A stretch of DNA of 64,000 bases from contig NZ_BMTV01000013.1 in assembly GCF_014649855.1 (NCBI RefSeq), positions 62,001-126,000 on the forward strand, given 5' to 3'. Position 1 is the first letter of the stretch. Each line of letters starts with the position of its first letter. The position numbers and the translations under genes were made by a program. The notes beneath the pieces were generated by a model. That model was not told where the DNA came from, made no database searches, and saw nothing but the letters and a program-made list of their open reading frames with translations. Of this stretch, positions 15,315 through 22,794 are shown one piece after another. Source of the DNA: Streptomyces roseolus (GTDB taxonomy: Bacteria > Actinomycetota > Actinomycetes > Streptomycetales > Streptomycetaceae).

Positions 15315-16652
15315 CTAGGCGTCGGCCTTCCGGCGACGCGCCACGAACACGGCACCCGCGCCGAGCACGAGGGCGGCACCGGCCGCCATGCCGAGCTGCG
15401 GCAGGACGTCGGACGAGCCGGTCTCGGCGAGCTCGCCGCCCCGGCCGCCCTGCGGGGCGGCACCGTTCGAGGACGGCGCGGGGGCGGGGGTGGAGGTCGA
15501 CGGGGACGGGGTCGCGGTGGGCTGCTGCGTCGGCTCCGCCGTCGGCTGCGGCGTCGGCTCCCCCTTCGGCTCGACGATGTCGAAGGAGGCCTTCGCGTAC
15601 TGCTCGCTGATGCCGCAGGAGCCGTCGCCGTTCTCGTACTCGGCGGTGGTGAAGGAGATGCCCTCGCCCGCGGGGGCGTCCGCGTCCACGGTCAGACGCA
15701 GGGTGACGTCGGCCTTGCCGCCCTTGGCGATCGCGCCCAGCTCGATGGCCTCGTCCTCGAAGTCGAGCTCGGTCCACTTCGGGTTGGCGGCGGACTTCCA
15801 GTCGATGGAGAAGTACTGGCCGAAGTCGGGGTCCTCCTCGTCCAGGATGTCCTCCCAGGACTCCGGCACGTGCGCGGCGAAGAGGTAGGAGCGCACCGAG
15901 TCGAGGTCACGGTCGGAGGTGTTCTCGACGGTGAGGGAGAAGTCGGCGCTGGAACCGATGGTGATGGTCTTGGGGCCCGTGAGGGTGGAGACGACGGAGC
16001 GGTCCTCGACGCAGTCCGCGCCCTCGTACGCCTCCAGGGCCGCCTCGGCGTCGGCGAGCTCCTGCTCGGCGGCCTCGATCTTCGGGTCCAGCAGGCTGAT
16101 CTGCCGGGCGAGCGCCACCCGGGCGTCGTCCCGGGCCGTGGCGGCCGCGTCGAAGCGCGTCTTGGCGTCCGTCTCGGCGGTGAGGGCGGACGCGGCGGTC
16201 TCCTTGGCGGCGGTGACGGCCTGCTCGGCGGCGGCCTTGGCCTCGGCCGTGGCGTTCGGGTCCGCGAGGACCGCGTCGAGGTCCGCCTGCGCCTCGGTGA
16301 GCGCGGTGTCGGCGGCCCCGCGGGCGGTCTTCGCCCCGTCGTACGCCAGCTTGGCGGCCTCGTACTCGGCCTTGACGGCCGGGTCGATGTTGCCGGCGTT
16401 GAGGTCTGCGACGAGCGCCTTGCGCTCGGCCTTGAGGGACTCCAGCTTCGCCTCGGCCGTCGCGACGGCCTCGATGAGCTTCTCGTACTCGGCGAAGTCG
16501 TCCTCCTCGGGCCCGTCCGGGGCCTCGTCCTGGGCCGTGGCCGGCTGGGTCGGCTTCGGGGTCTCCGCGAAGGCGGGCCCGGCGGAGAGGAGCACGACGG
16601 GCGTGGTGACGGCGGCGGCGACGGCGGTCGCGAGCATGCGGCGAATCTTCAC
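15315..16652 (-). CDS. LAETG sortase-anchored surface protein with coiled coil
   Basis: A 445-residue cell-wall protein. Signal peptide at about 1-29 (LATAVAAAVTTPVVLLSAGPAFA). A long Ala/Glu/Lys-rich coiled coil covers about residues 50-225. A beta-rich domain with two or more cysteines (ADCVEDRS, GSCGISEQ) covers about 230-365. A Pro/Thr/Ser-rich wall-spanning stalk leads to LAETG, a hydrophobic helix (LGMAAGAALVLGAGAVFVA) and RRRK. LAxTG is the motif preferred by class E sortases of streptomycetes. The GTG start follows AGGAAAAGG. It is divergent from the SMI1/KNR4 gene. Its ligand is unknown; no enzyme motif was seen. Confidence 0.9.
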   Translation of the reverse strand: MKIRRMLATAVAAAVTTPVVLLSAGPAFAETPKPTQPATAQDEAPDGPEEDDFAEYEKLIEAVATAEAKLESLKAERKALVADLNAGNIDPAVKAEYEAAKLAYDGAKTARGAADTALTEAQADLDAVLADPNATAEAKAAAEQAVTAAKETAASALTAETDAKTRFDAAATARDDARVALARQISLLDPKIEAAEQELADAEAALEAYEGADCVEDRSVVSTLTGPKTITIGSSADFSLTVENTSDRDLDSVRSYLFAAHVPESWEDILDEEDPDFGQYFSIDWKSAANPKWTELDFEDEAIELGAIAKGGKADVTLRLTVDADAPAGEGISFTTAEYENGDGSCGISEQYAKASFDIVEPKGEPTPQPTAEPTQQPTATPSPSTSTPAPAPSSNGAAPQGGRGGELAETGSSDVLPQLGMAAGAALVLGAGAVFVARRRKADA

Positions 16653-16945
16653 GGGCGGACCTTTTCCTGGTCAGGAGAAGAGAGAAAGGGGGGTGCGCGC
16701 CCGCGGAAGTCCTCACGCGGGGGCGCCACCACCGTGATCGTAGGACCCGGACGGACCCGGCGACAGGCCCGTTTCCCCAGCTCGGAAGCGGTGCGGACAC
16801 GTCGCCTGGAACAAACCGCCCGCACCCGGACAGTTGCCCTCTTCCCGGCCGGTTTCTCTGTGATCCATGTCATCCGCGCCCGCCGCCCGGCCCCGCTCCG
16901 TCCCGTACCCTCCCCCTGCCCGTGACAACAGGAAGGCATCCGGTC

Positions 16946-17563
16946 ATGCAGCACCTGGAAGCCGTGTTCGCCGTGCTGGGCGAGCCGAGCCCGGCCCACG
17001 CCGACTCCGACGCGGCGTGGCGGCGCCTGGAGGCGGGCCTCGGTGTCGCCCTCCCCGACGACTGCAAGAGGATCGTGGAGGCCTACGCCCCCGCCCAGGC
17101 GAACCGGCACCTCTACCTCCTCCACCCCTCGGAGGACCTCGCCCCGTGGACGGAGCAGACCATGCGGGCCTTCCGGGACACCTCGTGGGACGAGGACGTC
17201 GCCTGTCCGGGCTTCGAGGAGACCGGCCCCCGGTTCGGTGGAAGGGCGGGAATGGTCCCGCTCGCCACCACCGACCGCGGCGAGTACGTGTTCGCCGCGA
17301 AGGGCGGGCAGGCGGACGGCTGGAGGATCCTCACCTGCGACGGTGACGAGCAGGACTTCCACGAGTACCGCATGGGATTCGCGGAGTGGCTGCACCGGTA
17401 CGTGGCGGGCGGCGACATGGTCGGTCCGGGCAGTGCGGTGTTCCCTCCCGGTCCGGTACGCATGGAACGCCCGGCGGCTCCCGCCGGAGGAGCGCCGGTC
17501 GTGTGGCCGGGAGCCGAGCGTCCGCACACGGCGGAGCCCCCGGAAGCCGCGCCCCGCTCGTGA
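16946..17563 (+). CDS. SMI1/KNR4 (SUKH) family protein
   Basis: A 205-residue protein with SUKH-fold features: AWRRLEAGLGVALPDDCKRI (the classic LPxDY-like start), FGGRAGMVPLATTDRGEYVF in the middle, and YRMGFAEWLHRYV near residue 150, followed by a Pro-rich tail. SUKH proteins are frequent immunity proteins against polymorphic toxins, though many have other roles. The ATG at 16946 follows AGGAAGG; an upstream GTG at 16922 is less well placed. No toxin gene is adjacent: the neighbour is a sortase-anchored protein read away from it. It is therefore an orphan, and an immunity role is only a possibility. Confidence 0.87.
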   Translation: MQHLEAVFAVLGEPSPAHADSDAAWRRLEAGLGVALPDDCKRIVEAYAPAQANRHLYLLHPSEDLAPWTEQTMRAFRDTSWDEDVACPGFEETGPRFGGRAGMVPLATTDRGEYVFAAKGGQADGWRILTCDGDEQDFHEYRMGFAEWLHRYVAGGDMVGPGSAVFPPGPVRMERPAAPAGGAPVVWPGAERPHTAEPPEAAPRS

Positions 17564-17707
17564 TGCGTTCTGCCGCCATATATCCGGTATCCAGCGGTGG
17601 ATGCCCCTCCAGCCGGACGGTGAACACCGGCCATCGGACACTGCCGTCGCGTCCGCCCTCGTCGTAACGTGTCCCGTATACCCAGCTGGAAAGTGAGGCA
17701 CGTACCG

Positions 17708-18937
17708 ATGTCCGAGCACAGCCCGCTCGACCTGGCCGAGGGCGATCCCTTCGGCCCGCACAACCTCCCGTACGGCGTCTTCTCCACCGGCGACGAGCCG
17801 GGCCGGCGCCGGCTCGGCGTCCGGATCGGCGGGTACGTGCTGGACGCCGGGGCCGCGGCACACGCGCTGGGGTCGCCGTTCGCCTCCCTGCTCGACCGGC
17901 CGGGCCTCGGCCCGCTGCTCGCCGCCGGCCGGACCGCCTGGCGGGACGTGCGCCGCGCGCTGACCGCCTGGGTGACGGTCCCGGCCCACCGCCCCGACAT
18001 CGAGCCGCTGCTCCACCCGCTCGACGCGGTGACGCTGCACCTGCCGTACGAGGTCGCGGACTACGTGGACTTCTACGCGAGCGAGCACCACGCCACCAAC
18101 GTGGGCCGGATGTTCCGCCCGGACGGCGACCCGCTGACGCCCAACTGGAAGCACCTGCCGATCGGTTACCACGGCCGCGCGGGCACGGTCGTCGTCTCGG
18201 GCACGGACGTGGTGCGCCCCTGCGGGCAGCGGAAGACGCCCGCCGACGCGGCGCCGGTCTTCGGCCCGTCGGTGAAGCTGGACATCGAGGCGGAGGTCGG
18301 CTTCCTCGTCGGCACCCCGTCGGAGCTCGGCACCCCGGTGCCGCTCTCCGCCTTCCGGGACCACGTCTTCGGCCTGACGCTGCTGAACGACTGGTCGGCG
18401 CGGGACGTGCAGGCGTGGGAGTACGTGCCGCTCGGCCCGTTCCTCGGCAAGTCGTTCCAGACCTCGGTGTCGGCGTGGGTGACGCCCCTGGAGGCCCTGG
18501 ACGCGGCCCGTGTCGCGCCGCCGGCCCGGGACTTCCCCCTCCTGCCGTACCTGGACGACGCGGCGGAGGACGAGCCCGGCGGCTACGACGTGCGGATCAC
18601 CGTCGAGATCAACGGCGAGGTGGTGGCCGAGCCGCCGTTCTCCACCATGTACTGGACGGCCGCGCAGCAGCTCGCGCACATGACGGTGAACGGCGCCTCC
18701 CTGCGCACCGGTGACCTGTACGGCTCCGGCACGGTCTCCGGCCCCGAGGTGAACCAGCGCGGCTCGCTCCTCGAACTCACCTGGAACGGCCGCGACGCCC
18801 TCGAACTCTCCGGCGGCAAGCGGACGTTCCTGGAGGACGGCGACGAGGTCGTGCTGACCGCGTGGGCGCCCGGCCCGGACGGCACCCGGGTGGGCCTGGG
18901 CGAGGTCCGGGGCCGGATCGCCCCCGCGGTGGCGTAG
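17708..18937 (+). CDS. fahA: Fumarylacetoacetase
   Basis: A 409-residue fumarylacetoacetate hydrolase, the last step of tyrosine/homogentisate degradation (yielding fumarate and acetoacetate). An SH3-like N-terminal domain (to about 105) is followed by the FAH catalytic domain. Metal and catalytic residues are seen in YVDFYASEHHATNVGRMF (Asp, His), KLDIEAEVGFLVG (Glu pair), LLNDWSARDVQAWEYVPLG (Asp) and the C-terminal NQRGSLLELTW. Length is normal. The ATG at 17708 follows GTGAGG; a longer in-frame reading to 17669 lacks a ribosome site. Its stop abuts the stop of the convergent dioxygenase gene, with no bases between. Confidence 0.95.
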   Translation: MSEHSPLDLAEGDPFGPHNLPYGVFSTGDEPGRRRLGVRIGGYVLDAGAAAHALGSPFASLLDRPGLGPLLAAGRTAWRDVRRALTAWVTVPAHRPDIEPLLHPLDAVTLHLPYEVADYVDFYASEHHATNVGRMFRPDGDPLTPNWKHLPIGYHGRAGTVVVSGTDVVRPCGQRKTPADAAPVFGPSVKLDIEAEVGFLVGTPSELGTPVPLSAFRDHVFGLTLLNDWSARDVQAWEYVPLGPFLGKSFQTSVSAWVTPLEALDAARVAPPARDFPLLPYLDDAAEDEPGGYDVRITVEINGEVVAEPPFSTMYWTAAQQLAHMTVNGASLRTGDLYGSGTVSGPEVNQRGSLLELTWNGRDALELSGGKRTFLEDGDEVVLTAWAPGPDGTRVGLGEVRGRIAPAVA

Positions 18938-19762
18938 CTAGCCGATCCGCCAGAGGGCGGGCACGTTCGGCGGCTCCCAGCCGGCCATGGCGGTGTGGGC
19001 CTGGAGACAGACGTAGCCCACGCCGCCGTACGTGACCCGGTCCCCGGCGGCGTACGACCGCCCGGCGGTCCACGTGCCGCCGGGCGGGGCGGTGGTGGGC
19101 GTGGCCGTCGGCGTCGGACCCGGGTTCTGCGGCACGTCGATGACGAAGTCGAAGGCGGCCTCCCGCCCGCCGCCCGCGTCCCGGACGGTCATGAGCAGCC
19201 GCGGGTCGAAGATGCTGTCGGTGTTGTTGCGGGGCTCGTTCGGGAAGTACAGCTGGGTGGTGAGGATCGGCCGCCCGGGCGCCTGCACCTTGACGTGGAG
19301 GTGCCGGGTGCGGCCCGGGTAGAGGCCGGGGACGATCGTGGTGAGCTTGAACGACCCGTCGGCGCCGGTGAACTGGTGCCCGCGGAACTTGAACCCGGTG
19401 TTGTCGTACGCCCCGTTGGCGTCGGCCTGCCAGAAGTCGAGCAGCACGCCGGACACCGGCCGGCAGGCCCGCCCGAACACGTAGCCGCTGACGGTCAGCG
19501 GCGTCCCCGGTCCGTCCTTCAGGGCGCTCCGCAGCGGGGAGTTGGGCTTGAAGTAGGGCCCCTCCATCTGCGGCACGGTCAGGTCGTCGCCGTCGTCGCA
19601 CTCCGGGGTGAGGTCGAGGGCCGCCTCGCTCCCGCTCAGCGTCCGGGCGAGCGCCGGGACTCCCATGAGCACGGCCGGCGCGGCCATGCCGGCCGCGAGC
19701 GCCGCCCGCAGCACGGTCTTGCGGGTGACGTGCCCGGTACTGGTCTTGCTCTCGCTGTCCAT
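18938..19762 (-). CDS. Secreted intradiol ring-cleavage dioxygenase with C-terminal carbohydrate-binding module
   Basis: A 274-residue exported protein. The N-terminus (TRKTVLRAALAAGMAAPAVL) looks like a signal peptide of Tat flavour. The catalytic domain (about 55-210) shows the Fe(III) ligands of intradiol dioxygenases: Tyr in ANGAYDNTG, Tyr in VPGLYPGRT, and the two His of TRHLHVKV. A Pro/Thr linker leads to a CBM5/12-like module (about 232-274: WTAGRSYAAGDRVTYGGVGYVC, then HTAMAGWEP, then LW). It should cleave catechol-type rings outside the cell while bound to a polysaccharide such as chitin or cellulose. Similar fusions are known in biomass-degrading streptomycetes. Downstream of the AraC gene, 40 bp apart. 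Confidence 0.92.
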   Translation of the reverse strand: MDSESKTSTGHVTRKTVLRAALAAGMAAPAVLMGVPALARTLSGSEAALDLTPECDDGDDLTVPQMEGPYFKPNSPLRSALKDGPGTPLTVSGYVFGRACRPVSGVLLDFWQADANGAYDNTGFKFRGHQFTGADGSFKLTTIVPGLYPGRTRHLHVKVQAPGRPILTTQLYFPNEPRNNTDSIFDPRLLMTVRDAGGGREAAFDFVIDVPQNPGPTPTATPTTAPPGGTWTAGRSYAAGDRVTYGGVGYVCLQAHTAMAGWEPPNVPALWRIG

Positions 19763-19802
19763 GTGCCTGGCTCCTCAGGTGGGGTCTGGGATCGGCACGA
19801 AC

Positions 19803-20747
19803 CTAGGGGGGCGGGGCGTCCGCTTCGATGGACGGAACAGGGCGCTCGTGGTGTTTTCGAAAGCCCCCCGGACTCACCCCCACCTCCCGCCGGAAGAACC
19901 GGCAGAAGTAGGCGGGATCCTCGAACCCCACCCGGGCCCCCACCTGCCGCACGGAGAGTCCCGTGGCGATCAGCAGCCGCTGCGCCTCCCGCGCCCGCGC
20001 CTCCCGCAGCAGCGCGGCGGGCGTCCGCCCGGTGGCGGCCCGCACGACCTCGTTGAGGTGCCCCGGCGTGACCCCGATCCGCCCGGCGCACTCCCGCACG
20101 GACAGCCCGCCGCCCCCGGCGTCGGCCACGATCCGCAGGAACTCCCCGGCGACCCCTCGCGGCGGCACCACGACCCGCCCGCCGGGCACCCGCGCGGCCC
20201 GCACGAGCAGCACGTGCAGCAACGACCGCAGCACCCCCGCGAACCCGTCGTCCCCGCCCCGGTACTCCTCCGCCAACTCCCCCATCAACAACGAGGTCCG
20301 CTCGTGCGCGCCGGCGTCGAGGTCCACCCAGGGCCGCTCCCCCAGTCGCCGCAGCAGCTCCTCGTCCTCCGCCCCGCCCACCAGGAACTCCGGCGTGAAC
20401 AGCACGAGCGACCCGTCGAGCCCCCGCACCCCCTCCCACCGGTGCACCTGCCCGGGAAGGATCACCCCGAGCTGCGGCGGCCGCACGTCGTACCGCTCGG
20501 CGTCGATGACGTGCACGCCCGTCCCCGCCACGACGTGCACGATCTCGTAGAAGGTGTGCCGGTGCGGATAGTCGGCCCGCGACATGGGCCCCATCGCATC
20601 GAACCCCCCGGCCGCGAACGGCACCCGATCGGGCAACCGCACCTCCAGCCGGTGCACCGGCGGCTCCCCGTCCCGGGGCGCTTCACAGGGCTCCCCGGGT
20701 AAGACGGTGGTCCCGCGCACGGAATCCCCCCAACAGGTACAGACCAT
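19803..20747 (-). CDS. AraC family transcriptional regulator
   Basis: About 314 residues. The N-terminal half is a cupin-type sensor (YPHRHTFYEIVHVVAGTGVH, then PPQLGVILPGQVHRWEG). The C-terminal half has two AraC HTH motifs: LSVRECAGRIGVTPGHLNEV and LSVRQVGARVGFEDPAYFCR, then FFRREVGVSPGGFR. It is immediately upstream of the secreted dioxygenase gene, in the same direction, and is the obvious candidate to control it in response to an aromatic compound. The start is uncertain: ATG 20747 is given (TGGAG just before it), but a GTG 30 bp or so downstream with GGGGGGA before it is a fair alternative. An IS30 copy ends about 100 bp upstream. Confidence 0.88.
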   Translation of the reverse strand: MVCTCWGDSVRGTTVLPGEPCEAPRDGEPPVHRLEVRLPDRVPFAAGGFDAMGPMSRADYPHRHTFYEIVHVVAGTGVHVIDAERYDVRPPQLGVILPGQVHRWEGVRGLDGSLVLFTPEFLVGGAEDEELLRRLGERPWVDLDAGAHERTSLLMGELAEEYRGGDDGFAGVLRSLLHVLLVRAARVPGGRVVVPPRGVAGEFLRIVADAGGGGLSVRECAGRIGVTPGHLNEVVRAATGRTPAALLREARAREAQRLLIATGLSVRQVGARVGFEDPAYFCRFFRREVGVSPGGFRKHHERPVPSIEADAPPP

Positions 20748-20844
20748 TACTCCAGAGTCCACGATGACACGGGCGCAGGTCAGACGAGGACGCATCAGAC
20801 CAGCCCAACGGCACGAAAGCCCCGCAGGGAGCTTCCGTTCTAGC

Positions 20845-22109
20845 GGTCGTCGCAACACCCCAGTTCAAGGGGTGCGATGGACTTCAAGATCCGGGAGAAC
20901 CGGGAACCTGGGGGCGGTGGCCGTCTGCTGCGTGAGCGGGAGGTACATCTCCAGCTCATGCAGCAGGGCTACAACAATCGAGAGGCCAGCCGGATCGCCG
21001 GTATTAACCCGCGGACCGGCAAGCGGTGGCGTAACGGCTGGCACTCTCCTCCGACGGGGAAGCCGAAACCTCCCATCACCGTTCAGGCCCCGACGTCCGA
21101 GCCCTCGCGCTACCTCCGCGAGGCCGACCGCATTCACATCGCCGACCGCCTGCGTCCGGCAGATAGCCGCTGAGCTGGTCCGCAGCCCGTCCACCATCAG
21201 CCGGGAGATACGCCGCAACGGAGCACTCTGGCGGGGCAAGGAATGGACCTACCGGCCGCATGCTGCTCAGCGACGTGCCGAGGAACGTCGCCCACGTCCG
21301 AAGACCGGGAAGATCGGGCAGAACCCCGAGCTGCGCGACTTCATCCAGCACCACCTCGCCCTGCGCTGGAGCCCCGAGCAGATCTGTCAGGCTCTGCGGT
21401 CCGCCTTCCCCGACCGGCCGGAGATGCTCGTGGTTCACGAGACGATCTACCAGGCCCTCTACGTCCAGGGCCGCGGAGAACTCCGCCGCGAACTGGCCCG
21501 TGCCCTGCGCACCGGACGGACTATGCGCCGGCCGCACCGGCAGTCCTGCAAGCGCCAGCAGCGCATCCGGGACATGGTCATGATCAGCGAGCGGCCTCCC
21601 GAGGTCGCCGACCGGGCCGTCCCCGGCCACTGGGAGGGCGGCCTGATCATCGGCAAGGAAGGCAAGTCGGCCATCGCCACGCTCGTCGAGCGCTCCATCC
21701 GCTACGTGCTGCTGGCACCACTCCCCAAGGACCACAGCGCATCCAGCACCCGTGACGCCCTGGTCGAGGTTGTCCGGTCGCTCCCGCCGCACTTGAAGCG
21801 ATCCCTGACCTGGGACCAGGGCACGGAAATGGCCGCCCACAAGGCGTTCACCATCGCCACCGACATCCCGGTCTACTTCTGCGACCCGGCCAGCCCCTGG
21901 CAGCGCGGCTCGAACGAGAACATCAACGGCCTGCTCCGGCAGTACTTTCCCAAGGCCACCGACCTGTCCGTCCACACCCCCGAGCACCCGGCCGCCGTCA
22001 TCGCCGAACTCAACAGCCGGCCACGCAAAACGCTCGGCTGGGAAACCCCAGCCGAGCGTCTCGCTAAGCTACTCGCGGCTTGATCAACTCACCACGTGTT
22101 GCAACGACC
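20845..22109 (+). mobile_element. IS30-family insertion sequence, inactive
   Basis: The element is bounded by imperfect inverted repeats: GGTCGTCGCAACAC at 20845-20858 and, inverted, GTGTTGCAACGACC at 22096-22109 (13 of 14 match). It is about 1.27 kb, normal for the family, and contains one transposase region. No clear target duplication was identified. It separates the AraC gene from the RHS locus. Boundaries are given to within a few bases. Confidence 0.8.
20877..22083 (+). pseudogene. IS30-family transposase, frameshifted and missing a catalytic Asp
   Basis: The N-terminal part (from ATG 20877: MDFKIRENREPGG, with HTH segment LMQQGYNNREASRIAGI) is in one frame up to about 21150. The rest (VRQIAAELVRSPSTISREIR onward) is in the next frame, so a few bases have been lost near ADRL-VRQIAAEL. 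The catalytic core reads VPGHWEGGLIIG where IS30 transposases have HWEGDLIIG, so the first Asp of the DDE triad is Gly. The second Asp (LTWDQGTEM) and the Glu (QRGSNENINGLLRQYFPK) remain. Both lesions predict no transposition. A programmed frameshift could rescue the first but not the second. Confidence 0.85.
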
Positions 22110-22185
22110 CCCGGAATTCGCCGAGTCCTGCGGGGCTTTCCCACTGGGGCCCACGGGAAGAGGGGCCCACGCGCCGCTATCGGCG

Positions 22186-22776
22186 TCAGTTTCCGGTGAG
22201 AGCCATCCAGATCGCACCAGAGATCGTCAGCACAACACACAGGGCGAGGGACGCATCAGCGCTTTCGCATCGCGTCCAGGTGATCCGAGGAAGGGCATCC
22301 CGCACGTTCGCAGCGCCGGAGTCCTCGGAATGCATGCCCGGCCGAGTGGGTTTCAGCCATACGTCGATCCTTCGCTGTGCCTTTGCACTCGACCCCATGA
22401 AGTGATCGACGACCGAACCCCCGAAGGCGAATGCCGAGACGACCCGGCCCCCCTCCAGGTGAATCTCCAGTGTCCCTCCCTCGTCAACCGAAACATCTTT
22501 GACCGCCGGCTTCGGGAGGCGATGGGTACGGAACGGATTCACCACCGTGAGCCCCTGCTCATCCAGGATCACCTTGCAGTTCGCGACCCTGCCGATGGCC
22601 CCGGCAAGCGCCAGGAAGGCCGGAATCCCCTGCCAGCCCATCCGAAAGCCGTTCACCTCGGTCACCCGGTACACGGCCACGATCATGCCGATCCCCAGTC
22701 CCGCGACGACGGCCCAGGAGATCGCCATCCAGGAGCTCCGCCTCAGCACCACCGGTTCCACACTCACTGGCCTCAC
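22186..22776 (-). CDS. PH-like domain membrane protein, possible immunity protein of the RHS locus
   Basis: A 196-residue protein. Two membrane helices near the N-terminus (about 17-36 and 47-64), a central beta-rich bacterial PH-like segment (VILDEQGLTVVNPFRTHRLP, then VDEGGTLEIHLEGGRVVSAF) and a C-terminal helix (about 173-193: ASLALCVVLTISGAIWMAL). The GTG start follows GGGAGAGGA and lies 18 bp after the RHS stop, so it is in the RHS operon. The gene is visibly less G/C-biased at third positions than its neighbours, suggesting acquisition. Position directly downstream of an RHS tip is where immunity genes usually sit; that role is inferred. Confidence 0.8.
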   Translation of the reverse strand: MRPVSVEPVVLRRSSWMAISWAVVAGLGIGMIVAVYRVTEVNGFRMGWQGIPAFLALAGAIGRVANCKVILDEQGLTVVNPFRTHRLPKPAVKDVSVDEGGTLEIHLEGGRVVSAFAFGGSVVDHFMGSSAKAQRRIDVWLKPTRPGMHSEDSGAANVRDALPRITWTRCESADASLALCVVLTISGAIWMALTGN

Positions 22777-22794
22777 TCCTCTCCCGGCCTCGCA

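Noticed and set aside
20584..21170. Upstream extension of the transposase frame back to 20584
   Set aside because: This part overlaps the AraC gene on the other strand and lacks transposase similarity. The real N-terminal domain is in another frame from 20877.
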